13,987 bases of DNA from Deltaproteobacteria bacterium (GCA_029939635.1 JAOZSN010000012.1:1-13987); one strand, 5' to 3'. Counted from the stretch's first letter, positions 1 through 6,260 are shown. Numbers and translations: made by a program. The notes: generated by a model from the sequence alone, not told the origin.

Positions 1-1314
1 GCCATGGATTTCTACCACATTACGGACAAAGGCCAGGCCATGCCCACTGCCTGGGTTGCGGTTACTGTTATTGCCGCGAACACCATCGTTGAATATGGTC
101 AGGCGTTCGTCTTCGGTGAGATGTGTCCCTGTGGAGAAAATATTGAATTTTACTCCTTTTTTGCCTTTTTCTGGAAAATTATCGATGTCTTGGCAGCCAT
201 AGGCAATGGCCTTACGTGGCATACCGTAGCTGTCAAAAGTTTCTGTGGTGTATTTTGTCGCATTTGAGAAGAGATTGTCAAATACCTGGGAAAGAAGTCC
301 TAGATCACCTTTGAGATAAAAGCCTCGGCCCCGCATGTTCTGGGGTTGGTCAACGGTAATGCCTTGATGCATGAGTCGTTTGCGGTATATCTCTAGTTCT
401 GGAATAATGATATCGTCTTCAATTTGACATCGTCGTTCCTTGAGGACAAATTTCCCTTTGGAAAAATGCTCTTCACGAAGCAGGGTTTCCAGATATAAGC
501 TGGTGCGATTATAATGGCCTAAAAGTTCCTCGTGGGTAGAGGTCAAATCAGCTCTTATTTCATTACATCTATAGATGATTCTTTTTGCCTGTTTATCTGC
601 CAGGCCCAAAGTGGCAGTGACCTCCTGATCGATAAGATTGATTTTTTTTTCCAGCTGTCTGAATAGGTTCTTGAAATGCATATTAGGGGTAATAACATTA
701 TGACCAATATCCTTACCCAAGCGTTTCAGGAAGTTGACATGATCCAGGTGGCTAACCTGTAGAAGACGACGCTGCAGGTTATAGCCAATGCGGGTCACAA
801 GCTTTTCCAGGAAAAGCCGGTCAATATCACTGAGTACTAAATAATTATTAATCAAGAGCACGCCTAGGCAGAGGGGAGAATGGGTCCTCTGCGGAGATTG
901 TCCTGTGTGGTTGGGGGCATGGATGGGGCGGGAAATCACCGGCAGCAGTAAAAAATTATCTTGACTATAGGAAGATGCTGTGGCCTGCAGCGGAAGGCCT
1001 GCAATTAGTCCTAAGGGTATAGTTGTCTGAGTTTCACTACTGTAGGCCAGTTGAAAGCAATTCTTCCTATTAGTCAGGACAGCCAGTGATGCGCTTATTT
1101 GGGGGGTCAGTGCCTGGGGAATGGCAACACATATTTGGTAAAAACTGTCCAGCCCATCATGCTGTTGGGCAAGGTCAAAAAAGATTTTTAATAACTGGTC
1201 ATGGAGGGGAGTAAGGGGTGAACGGTCATATGATGCAACCTTATTGTTGATTTGTTGGCTGAAATAATCAAGTTCGTTTTGGCTAGACGGTGTTGAAGGG
1301 TTATTCTCTGCCAT
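1..1314 (-). CDS. GAF-type sensor histidine kinase, C-terminus cut by window edge
   Basis: I translated this from the minus strand; 438 residues are visible and the frame is open through base 1. The start ATG (1314-1312) follows an AGAGGATC ribosome site and lies 17 nt after the HD-GYP stop codon, so it is the last visible gene of the operon. Residues about 40-185 look like a GAF-type sensory domain, ending in LGVLLINN and a long helix. The H-box is GKDIGHNVITP, with H205 the likely phospho-acceptor. The N-box is QVFDNLFSNATKYT (343-356), the G1-like box is FNDGVRG (408-414), and the G2 box is GSGHGLAF (422-429). An unusually long helical stretch (about 215-330) separates the H-box from the N-box. 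There is no membrane segment, so the protein is probably cytoplasmic. It autophosphorylates by family knowledge; its partner regulator is not visible. Confidence 0.85.
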   Translation of the reverse strand, partial: MAENNPSTPSSQNELDYFSQQINNKVASYDRSPLTPLHDQLLKIFFDLAQQHDGLDSFYQICVAIPQALTPQISASLAVLTNRKNCFQLAYSSETQTTIPLGLIAGLPLQATASSYSQDNFLLLPVISRPIHAPNHTGQSPQRTHSPLCLGVLLINNYLVLSDIDRLFLEKLVTRIGYNLQRRLLQVSHLDHVNFLKRLGKDIGHNVITPNMHFKNLFRQLEKKINLIDQEVTATLGLADKQAKRIIYRCNEIRADLTSTHEELLGHYNRTSLYLETLLREEHFSKGKFVLKERRCQIEDDIIIPELEIYRKRLMHQGITVDQPQNMRGRGFYLKGDLGLLSQVFDNLFSNATKYTTETFDSYGMPRKAIAYGCQDIDNFPEKGKKGVKFNIFSTGTHLTEDERLTIFNDGVRGNNSNRNPGSGHGLAFVRNVVEIHG

Positions 1315-1331
1315 ACCAGATCCTCTGGGAA

Positions 1332-2474
1332 TTATTTTTTGCAACTCTCTATCTGTTCTATTTCAAGATTAAAAACCTTGGTAAAGGCCTCTTCAATAGG
1401 CACACCTTTTTTAAACCAGAGTCGAAAACAGGAGGCCTCAAGACCCCACTCTTCATGGGTGGTTTCAAGTTGTCCTCGCAATTGCTTAATAACAGGAGAA
1501 ATAGCTGCCTCGCTATCAGCCTCAGCGTAGATCATGTAATCACAATTTTTACGAAATAGCATTGTTGATCCTTCATATTGGCGACGTTTCTGTTGGAATT
1601 TCAACACGGTTTCTTTGAGTCGTTGACCAATTTCGTCATGAACCTGATTGGCGATGATAAAGCCATAATCAGCCTGAAAACGATTGAAATTATTAAAATT
1701 GATCAGCATTATTTCATAACCGGCAACATCGCCTTCTTTAGCTAAGATATCTAAGTCATCTAGGACGAGGAGGTAGCGGTAATTATACAATTCACTGATA
1801 GTATCACGGAAAAATGTGTCGCGGCGAAAATGTTCTATTTCTTCCATAAATCCAGCCGTGGGGTAGAGGGTAACATCTTCCATGACCAATGTGCTGTCAA
1901 TGCTTTGTAATGCCTCGACAATAGTGCCATCAAGGTGGTTACTTGCTACCTCATTTTGTAAAATACCCATGGCATTACTGTGGCCAAGGGCCTTTTTATA
2001 GGGCCGTCGAGCGGTCAAGGCCTCAAAAACATCTGCCACCATGGTGATGCGTGAGAGCATATCAATTTCAGAACCGACAAGTTTGTTGGGATAGCCACTG
2101 CCATCAAGTCGTTCATGGTGACGCAGGATAATATTGGTAATACGGTCATCATGGAGGCGACGGGCAAAGAATTTGGCACCAATAAGGGGGTGGTACTCCA
2201 TTATGCGTTTATCCTGGGCGTTGAAGAGGTCAGGCTTTAAGAGGATATCGTCGGGGATGGCTGTCTTACCAATATCATGAACCAGACCAGCAAGTTCCAG
2301 GATCTTAATCTCATTGGCAGGCAGATTCATGGTCTTGCCGATTTCTTTGGCAATTTTTGCCACCCGTATGGTGTGTTCATAAGTAGGGTAATCACGGTTA
2401 GCCAAGACCTCGCTCATGATGCCAAAGAGATCCCTGATCAGGGTATTTTTGTTATAACTAAGAATTTTATCCAC
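1332..2474 (-). CDS. HD-GYP c-di-GMP phosphodiesterase with degenerate C-terminal GGDEF domain
   Basis: 380 residues. The start is GTG (2474-2472) behind CAGGTGAACT, a fair ribosome site; the first internal Met is at residue 20. The N-terminal half is a complete HD-GYP domain: H34, HD at 66-67 within VHDIGK, H95, HH at 119-120, GYP at 127-129 in ERLDGSGYP, and D148 in VADVFEALTARRPYK. These are the metal ligands and signature of cytoplasmic c-di-GMP phosphodiesterases. From about residue 224 the sequence follows a GGDEF domain without its catalytic residues. DTISELYNYRYL stands where a GGDEF domain has D-x-LTGL-x-NR, LINFNNFNRF stands for the substrate-binding segment, and FRKNCDYMIY (307-316) stands where RxGGDEFxxL belongs. 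I infer a regulatory or GTP/c-di-GMP sensing module rather than a cyclase. The gene lies between the small membrane protein and the histidine kinase. Confidence 0.9.
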   Translation of the reverse strand: MDKILSYNKNTLIRDLFGIMSEVLANRDYPTYEHTIRVAKIAKEIGKTMNLPANEIKILELAGLVHDIGKTAIPDDILLKPDLFNAQDKRIMEYHPLIGAKFFARRLHDDRITNIILRHHERLDGSGYPNKLVGSEIDMLSRITMVADVFEALTARRPYKKALGHSNAMGILQNEVASNHLDGTIVEALQSIDSTLVMEDVTLYPTAGFMEEIEHFRRDTFFRDTISELYNYRYLLVLDDLDILAKEGDVAGYEIMLINFNNFNRFQADYGFIIANQVHDEIGQRLKETVLKFQQKRRQYEGSTMLFRKNCDYMIYAEADSEAAISPVIKQLRGQLETTHEEWGLEASCFRLWFKKGVPIEEAFTKVFNLEIEQIESCKK

Positions 2475-2538
2475 AGTTCACCTGTGCGAAGAAGGAGAGG
2501 GTGCGTGCTTGGGATTAGTGCCTGTAAGCCAATGATGC

Positions 2539-2688
2539 TTATGGGGCATCTTTGTCATCATTTTTGTCATGATCAATTTTTAGAAAATTGATCATGAATT
2601 GGCAGATAAAGACGATTGCAAAGACAGTTGCGATGACTGAAAGCCAGTCGAGCATGCCATGGAAGCGTAAAATGAACCAATCGAACAT
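2539..2688 (-). CDS. Small single-span membrane protein (49 aa), translationally coupled to the diguanylate cyclase
   Basis: This minus-strand ORF begins with ATG at 2688-2686 and ends at TAA 2541-2539. Its ribosome site is excellent: TAAGGAGACCCCATG, in which the leading TAA is the stop codon of the upstream cyclase gene. Translation of the two is therefore probably coupled. The protein starts MFDWFILRFHGMLDW, has one hydrophobic segment at about residues 15-36 (WLSVIATVFAIVF and onward) and ends with a charged tail, KIDHDKNDDKDAP. I do not recognise the family. A membrane anchor or partner for the neighbouring c-di-GMP enzymes is possible but is only inferred from position. The coding sequence contains a perfect 14-bp inverted repeat. 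Confidence 0.72.
   Translation of the reverse strand: MFDWFILRFHGMLDWLSVIATVFAIVFICQFMINFLKIDHDKNDDKDAP
2567..2597. repeat. Perfect 14-bp inverted repeat with 3-nt loop inside the small membrane protein gene
   Basis: The plus strand reads TCATGATCAATTTT, then TAG, then AAAATTGATCATGA, so all 14 positions pair. On the operon mRNA (minus strand) this would form a 14-bp AU-rich hairpin between the cyclase and HD-GYP genes. No run of U follows it in the transcript direction, so it is not a standard terminator. It could be an RNA processing or stability site, or a DNA-binding dyad. Confidence 0.7.
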
Positions 2689-2697
2689 GGGGTCTCC

Positions 2698-3672
2698 TTA
2701 TTTCTGCAGATATTTGGCCTTATTAATGGCCTTCATGGCATACATTTCATTATCTGCCTTGTTGAGCAGGACATCTATGGTCGTGCCATCAGCTGGATAG
2801 ACACTTATACCAATACTGAGACGGATGATGATTTGGAATTTGGAGCAATGAATTTTGGTGGCGATTTGGTTTGAAATTTTTTCTTTGAGAGTGGCGGTAT
2901 CAATTGCAGAACTGATGCTAAAAAGACCGACAAACTCATCACCGCCAAAACGGGCAATAATATCTTCTTTACGTAGATTTTTTTGGAGATCATTAGCCAC
3001 CTTTCTTAAGACATGGTCACCAGCATCATGACCTAATGTATCATTAATACCTTTGAAGCCATCAAGATCAATAAAGGCCACGGCAAACTTTGAGTTGTTT
3101 CGTTTGGCCTCTTTAAGGCGCTGGCTAAGATGTTCAAGGAGGAGGGAACGATTGGCAAGGCCGGTAAGGTTGTCATGGCCTGCCACATGGAGGAGGCGAT
3201 GTTGTAATTCTTTAAGATCTGTAATGTCACGATTGCTGCCGCGAATACCTATATTGTCACCCTGTTTATTGGTAACCGTACGACAGACATGATGGATCCA
3301 CTTGGTTTGTCCCTGTTTGGTTCGTATCTCAAATTCCAGGGGTTCCATCTCATCTTTTCTGATCATGGTATGGCTGTGTTCCTGCCATTTTTGCCAATCC
3401 TTTTCAATAATGATTTTCTGCAATAGGTCAGGGTCAGCGTAAAATTCCTCTGGGCTATAGCCGGTGAGCGTTTTACAGGAAGGGGAGACATGCTTATAGG
3501 TGCCATCAATTCCTTGCCAATACTCCCAGTCATAGGCAAACTTAGAGATAACATAGAGAGCCTCTTCTTGACTCAAAATCTCCTCTTCCATGGAGCGGAG
3601 TTTATCTATGAGTTCTTGAAGCTCCAATAAAATGGATCGGACATTTTTTTTATGGTCATTGAAATCCTTCAT
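2698..3672 (-). CDS. PAS-GGDEF diguanylate cyclase
   Basis: 324 residues from the chosen ATG (3672-3670), which follows GGAGCG at good spacing. The frame extends upstream to a GTG at 3711, but that position coincides with the predicted transcription start and has no ribosome site. Residues 10-38 form a helical, coiled-coil-like lead. A PAS_3/PAC sensory domain spans about 40-155 (DGTYKHVSPSCKTLTGYS, then TKWIHHV and GIRGSNRDITDLKE). A GGDEF domain spans about 160-324: DNLTGLANR (167-175), FIDLDGFKGINDTLGHDAGD, and an intact ARFGGDEF with GGDEF at 243-247. The I-site RKED (R234, D237) is present, so product inhibition by c-di-GMP is expected. It has every residue needed to make c-di-GMP from two GTP. 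No membrane segment is seen. It is the first gene of the minus-strand operon, upstream of an HD-GYP protein with the opposing activity. Confidence 0.92.
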   Translation of the reverse strand: MKDFNDHKKNVRSILLELQELIDKLRSMEEEILSQEEALYVISKFAYDWEYWQGIDGTYKHVSPSCKTLTGYSPEEFYADPDLLQKIIIEKDWQKWQEHSHTMIRKDEMEPLEFEIRTKQGQTKWIHHVCRTVTNKQGDNIGIRGSNRDITDLKELQHRLLHVAGHDNLTGLANRSLLLEHLSQRLKEAKRNNSKFAVAFIDLDGFKGINDTLGHDAGDHVLRKVANDLQKNLRKEDIIARFGGDEFVGLFSISSAIDTATLKEKISNQIATKIHCSKFQIIIRLSIGISVYPADGTTIDVLLNKADNEMYAMKAINKAKYLQK

Positions 3673-3717
3673 GGGATGCGCTCCGTGGTAGGTGCTTTTG
3701 GGTATATGCACACTATT

Positions 3718-3746
3718 AAGGTAGTGATTGTTTGGGTGGCTGTCAA
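3718..3746 (-). promoter_or_regulatory. Probable sigma70-type promoter for the c-di-GMP operon
   Basis: On the minus strand a perfect -35 TTGACA (3746-3741) is followed 17 nt later by TACCTT (3723-3718), a moderate -10 box. Transcription would start near 3711 and leave a leader of about 39 nt before the ATG at 3672. It is divergent from the DUF2065 promoter about 75 bp away. Confidence 0.5.
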
Positions 3747-3818
3747 TGTAATTAAAAGGTTAAATAGTGGCGGGGTGAAAAGAAAGTGTTGGTGAATTTG
3801 GTCAAGGTGAGACTGCTG

Positions 3819-3847
3819 TTGAAATCCCACGACACCCCTGCTATTAT
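3819..3847 (+). promoter_or_regulatory. Probable sigma70-type promoter placing the transcription start at the DUF2065 ATG
   Basis: TTGAAA (3819-3824) and TATTAT (3842-3847) are separated by exactly 17 nt. The A of the ATG at 3855 lies seven bases beyond the -10 box, where transcription normally begins, so the mRNA may be leaderless. Confidence 0.55.
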
Positions 3848-3854
3848 GCCCACC

Positions 3855-4052
3855 ATGAAATTTTTTATCTCTCTTATTGGTATGGTTCTTATACTGGAGG
3901 CATTGCCTTATATTGCTTTCCCCGATGGCATGAAACAATGGCTGCGTCAGCTTTCTGAGATGGAGAGCGGGGTATTACGTGTCATGGGCTTGATGGCCAT
4001 GGCTGGTGGGTTGTTCCTCTGCTACATAGCCCAACGCTCCGGTCTCTTTTAG
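3855..4052 (+). CDS. DUF2065 (YjeT-like) small inner-membrane protein
   Basis: 65 residues from ATG 3855. The frame is open upstream to 3786, but the similarity to DUF2065 begins at MKFFISLIG. Two membrane segments are visible, at about residues 2-21 (SLIGMVLILEALPYIAF) and 43-60 (VMGLMAMAGGLFLCYIA). They are joined by PDGMKQWLRQLSEME, followed by LRVMGL, which matches the DUF2065 pattern of a P-x-x-M-(K/R) loop and an R-x-x-G-L helix. The family's function is unknown; in other proteobacteria it often sits beside hflC or purA, which is not the case here. No ribosome site precedes the ATG, consistent with a leaderless mRNA. The TAG stop shares its last base with the first base of the 110-bp hairpin element that follows. 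Confidence 0.75.
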   Translation: MKFFISLIGMVLILEALPYIAFPDGMKQWLRQLSEMESGVLRVMGLMAMAGGLFLCYIAQRSGLF

Positions 4053-4161
4053 TAAAAGTTTCCACAGTGCCTCATCTTTGCCCGTTTTAGCCTGCTCACA
4101 TAGCTGCACTATGCTTCGCAGGCTAAAACGAACAAATCTAAGGCACTGTGAAAACTTTTAC
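4052..4161 (+). repeat. 110-bp structured hairpin element, left copy
   Basis: The sequence from GTAAAAG to CTTTTAC is an imperfect palindrome in which base i pairs with base 111-i out to position 44. It has an outer stem of about 21 bp, a conserved irregular zone (CTCATCTTTGCCC opposite GAACAAATCTAAG), a 12-bp middle stem (GTTTTAGCCTGC with GCAGGCTAAAAC) and an apical hairpin (CATAG/CTATG) with a 5-nt loop. It begins at the last base of the DUF2065 stop codon. An inverted copy of the same length lies at 5359-5468 with about 80% identity. There is no run of T after it, no ORF in it and no clear target duplication. The conserved C-A mismatches and the tandem mismatch at positions 24-25 become G-U and tandem G-A pairs on the minus strand, so that strand may carry the structure. 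Confidence 0.85.
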
Positions 4162-4213
4162 AGTATCTTAGCTGCTCTTTGATCTTTAATTCTTTTTATT
4201 TCTTGGATTTGCC

Positions 4214-5305
4214 GTGTCTTCTCAGCCTTTTCTTCTTGATAGTTATGACTTTCATTTGCCTCAGGAGTTAATTGCTCAGCATCCGGCAGTTAATCGTGAT
4301 GAGTCTCGTCTCCTTCAATTTCAATGTAGCAGTGGCCAGATCAATGATATGGTTTTTCATGATATCTATGATCTCTTTGCTGAGGGTGATCTCTTGGTGG
4401 TCAATGATACAAAGGTTTTTCCTGCCCGTTTACAGGGTAAGAAGGAGACTGGGGGCAAGGTTGAATTGTTGCTGCTTGGCTATCCAACGGGTGTGCCACA
4501 GGACGTTCTTGGGCAATCTGGTTGGCGTCAGGTGCCTGCCTTAGGTTTGGTGAAGAGTTCCAAAAGACCTAAATTGGCATCACGATTGTTTTTTGGTGAT
4601 AACCTCATTGCCGAGGTCATAAAAATTCGTACTGATGGCAAAGTGGAGGTGAATCTGCATTTTCATGGAGATTTGCCACAGCTTTTTGAGAGCCTTGGGC
4701 AGGTGCCATTGCCCCCATATATTGCCAGGCAACAGGGTGAAGAACCTGGAGATAGCCAGCGTTATCAGACTGTCTACGCCAGAGAGACTGGTGCGGTGGC
4801 AGCCCCTACTGCAGGTCTGCATTTTAGTGAGGAGTTATTGGCCAAGCTGGAGGCCAAGGGGGTACAAAAGGCCTCTGTGACCTTACATGTTGGTTATGGT
4901 ACTTTTGCCCCGGTGCGGGTGGATGACATTAGGGATCATCAGATTCACTCGGAGTATTTGAGCGTGTCAGCAGAGACAGCCCGATTGGTTAATGAAACCA
5001 GACAGGCTGGCAATAAGGTCTGGGCTGTGGGGACAACAACGGTACGGGCTTTGGAGTTTGCGGCAACAGAAGCTGGCCTGGTGGAGGAACGCCAAGGAGA
5101 TTGTTCACTATATATATATCCAGGGTATCGCTTTCGGGTGGTGGAAAACCTGATTACCAACTTTCACCTACCCAAATCATCACTGCTCTTTATGGTCAGT
5201 GCCTTAGTCAGCCAAAAAGAAATCCAACATTGTTACCAACATGCCGTCAACCACAATTACCGCTTTTTCAGCTACGGCGACGCCATGGTGATTGTAGGGA
5301 AGTGA
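4214..5305 (+). CDS. queA: S-adenosylmethionine:tRNA ribosyltransferase-isomerase QueA
   Basis: 363 residues, typical for QueA. The enzyme transfers and isomerises the ribose of SAM onto 7-aminomethyl-7-deazaguanine in tRNA (position 34 of GUN anticodons), giving epoxyqueuosine in the queuosine pathway; it is cytoplasmic. Family motifs in order are DFHLPQELIAQHP near the start, VVNDTKVFPARL, QTVYARETGAVAAPTAGLHF, VTLHVGYGTFAPVR, HSEY, AVGTTTVRALE, and NLITNFHLPKSSLLFMVSAL near the end. The start is GTG 4214, with only a weak TTGGA upstream; no in-frame ATG fits the family N-terminus. No clear promoter is seen in the 52 bp after the left hairpin element. The gene stands alone between two inverted 110-bp elements; no tgt or other queuosine gene is in the window. 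Confidence 0.97.
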   Translation: MSSQPFLLDSYDFHLPQELIAQHPAVNRDESRLLQFQCSSGQINDMVFHDIYDLFAEGDLLVVNDTKVFPARLQGKKETGGKVELLLLGYPTGVPQDVLGQSGWRQVPALGLVKSSKRPKLASRLFFGDNLIAEVIKIRTDGKVEVNLHFHGDLPQLFESLGQVPLPPYIARQQGEEPGDSQRYQTVYARETGAVAAPTAGLHFSEELLAKLEAKGVQKASVTLHVGYGTFAPVRVDDIRDHQIHSEYLSVSAETARLVNETRQAGNKVWAVGTTTVRALEFAATEAGLVEERQGDCSLYIYPGYRFRVVENLITNFHLPKSSLLFMVSALVSQKEIQHCYQHAVNHNYRFFSYGDAMVIVGK

Positions 5306-5358
5306 AGAACAGGCTCTAAATTAAGAAAAATGGATGTTGTTGCAGGGAACGAAGAACT

Positions 5359-5468
5359 GTAAAAGCCATTACAGTGCCTTAGATTCGTTCGTTTTGATCT
5401 GTGAAGCATAGTGACGCTATGTGAGCAGATCAAAACGGGCGAAGATGAGGTGCTGTAACGGCTTTTAC
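5359..5468 (-). repeat. 110-bp structured hairpin element, right copy (inverted relative to the left copy)
   Basis: Read on the minus strand, this runs from GTAAAAG to CTTTTAC like the left copy and is exactly 110 bp long. Twenty-two positions differ. Sixteen of them form eight compensated pairs at element positions 8/103, 9/102, 10/101, 12/99, 28/83, 38/73, 39/72 and 40/71, which conserves the hairpin. Two differences are in the apical loop. The other four exchange a Watson-Crick pair for a wobble or C-A pair. The element starts 54 bp after queA, and its far end supplies the TAA stop codon of the convergent fmdB-type gene. A dispersed REP- or MITE-like element or a structured RNA are both possible. 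Confidence 0.85.
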
Positions 5469-5737
5469 GATGCGCAGGGACAGGTGGCGGCTTTAGCACA
5501 TGTAGCTGCCTTTTTTTCTTTCTTTGGCGCAGGAGAGTCACTTTGTTTGGTGGTTTTGCTATTGCCGTAGCCATCAGCATACCAACCACCACCTTTTAGA
5601 TGAAAGGAGCTTTTGGAGATAAGCTTATGCACGGAGCCCCCGCATTTGGGGCATTTCTCTAAAGGAGCATCTGACATGCTTTGCCATAATTCTGTTACTT
5701 CCTGACATTCGTCACATTCAAATTCATATATCGGCAT
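5465..5737 (-). CDS. FmdB-family zinc ribbon protein
   Basis: 90 residues from the ATG at 5737-5735, behind TTGGAGT at good spacing. The frame is open upstream to 5806, but the family always begins MPIYEFxCxxC. The N-terminal zinc ribbon is MPIYEFECDEC with a second pair at CPKCGG (C8, C11, C29, C32). FHLKGGGWYADGY (about 47-59) is the conserved second half of FmdB-type proteins. A low-complexity tail with lysines and alanines ends in CAKAATCPCAS, with extra cysteines. The name comes from a regulator of formamidase in Methylophilus; the function of most members is unknown, with nucleic-acid binding only suspected. The gene converges on queA, and its TAA stop lies inside the right hairpin element, so an insertion there may have reset its C-terminus. 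Confidence 0.9.
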   Translation of the reverse strand: MPIYEFECDECQEVTELWQSMSDAPLEKCPKCGGSVHKLISKSSFHLKGGGWYADGYGNSKTTKQSDSPAPKKEKKAATCAKAATCPCAS

Positions 5738-5794
5738 AATTTTACTCCAAAAAAGATCTATGTAGGTCAAAAAAGTGAGTTGAACTGTTTGAAA

Positions 5795-5808
5795 ATTTGC
5801 TGGCAAAT
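5795..5808. repeat. Short inverted repeat upstream of the fmdB-type gene
   Basis: ATTTGC, TG, GCAAAT forms a 6-bp dyad in the 202-bp divergent gap between the fmdB-type gene and the small gene at 5940. It could be an operator, but a dyad this short in an AT-rich gap can arise by chance. I found no convincing promoter for either gene here. Confidence 0.25.
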
Positions 5809-5939
5809 GTAATTCTGCTTTTCTTTACTGTCAATATTTGATTTTAAAAAAGAGATTTACGTTTTTTGCTATGATTATGATATTCTAAATCGATGTCATA
5901 TAACCATCTGGTTCAAAAGCATTTGTTTGAGGAAATTCC

Positions 5940-6251
5940 ATGCAACAAATTTTAACCATGCAGGCGGGTGAGGGTATGGTCCTTGCCAAAGATGTGGAAA
6001 CTCCTGAGGGACGCGTCCTCTGTGGTAAGGGTACAGAGTTGTCTCCTCCCATGATTGCCCGATTCCTGAAGATGGATATTAGTCATGTCACCGTTGAAGG
6101 CCACCCTGTTACAGTAGAAGGGGAAAAAAGCCTTAAGGGAGAACTGCTTGATATTGAGAAACGTTTTTCCAAGGTAAAAAAAGTACCACCCCTCATGTTT
6201 CTCAAGAAAAGATTAATGGAAAGACTTGTCGCCTCCCGTAAAGAAGAATAG
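5940..6251 (+). CDS. Small protein resembling the N-terminal domain of HD-GYP proteins
   Basis: 103 residues. The ATG follows GAGGAAATTCC, a good ribosome site. Residues 7-55 (MQAGEGMVLAKDVETPEGRV, then LCGKGTELSPPMIARFLKMD and ISHVTVEG) match the pattern found at the front of many HD-GYP proteins: L-x-x-G-M-x-L-A-x-D-V, then G-x-x-L-x-x-K-G-x-x-L, then a helix ending in a V-x-V strand. Here it is a separate protein with no HD domain. The rest is charged and helical (KSLKGELLDIEKRFSKVKK). The next gene, encoding an HDOD protein, starts 9 nt after the stop, so the two are probably co-translated and may act together. The domain's biochemical role is unknown. I am fairly sure that it is a gene and moderately sure of the resemblance. 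Confidence 0.8.
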   Translation: MQQILTMQAGEGMVLAKDVETPEGRVLCGKGTELSPPMIARFLKMDISHVTVEGHPVTVEGEKSLKGELLDIEKRFSKVKKVPPLMFLKKRLMERLVASRKEE

Positions 6252-6260
6252 GAATAACCT

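Noticed and set aside
1290..1559. Plus-strand ORF (89 aa) over the kinase/HD-GYP junction
   Set aside because: It is antisense to two well-supported genes, has no recognisable motif and no ribosome site; a shadow frame.
2277..2800. Plus-strand ORFs of 104 and 70 aa over the small membrane protein and its neighbours
   Set aside because: The minus strand holds a better ORF with a strong ribosome site and a membrane helix; the plus-strand ORFs have neither.
3669..3938. Minus-strand 89-aa ORF across the divergent promoter region
   Set aside because: It would cover both predicted promoters and overlap the start of the cyclase in another frame; no family resemblance.
4052..4161. Left hairpin element as a preQ1-type riboswitch for queA
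   Set aside because: It is far larger than a preQ1 aptamer, lacks the C-rich loop and A-rich tail pseudoknot, and an inverted copy occurs downstream of queA beside an unrelated gene.
5359..5468. Right hairpin element as an ordinary bidirectional terminator between queA and the fmdB-type gene
   Set aside because: The arms end in CTTTTAC without a U-run, the irregular zone is conserved with the left copy, and the unit length is fixed at 110 bp. Termination may be a side effect but does not explain the features.
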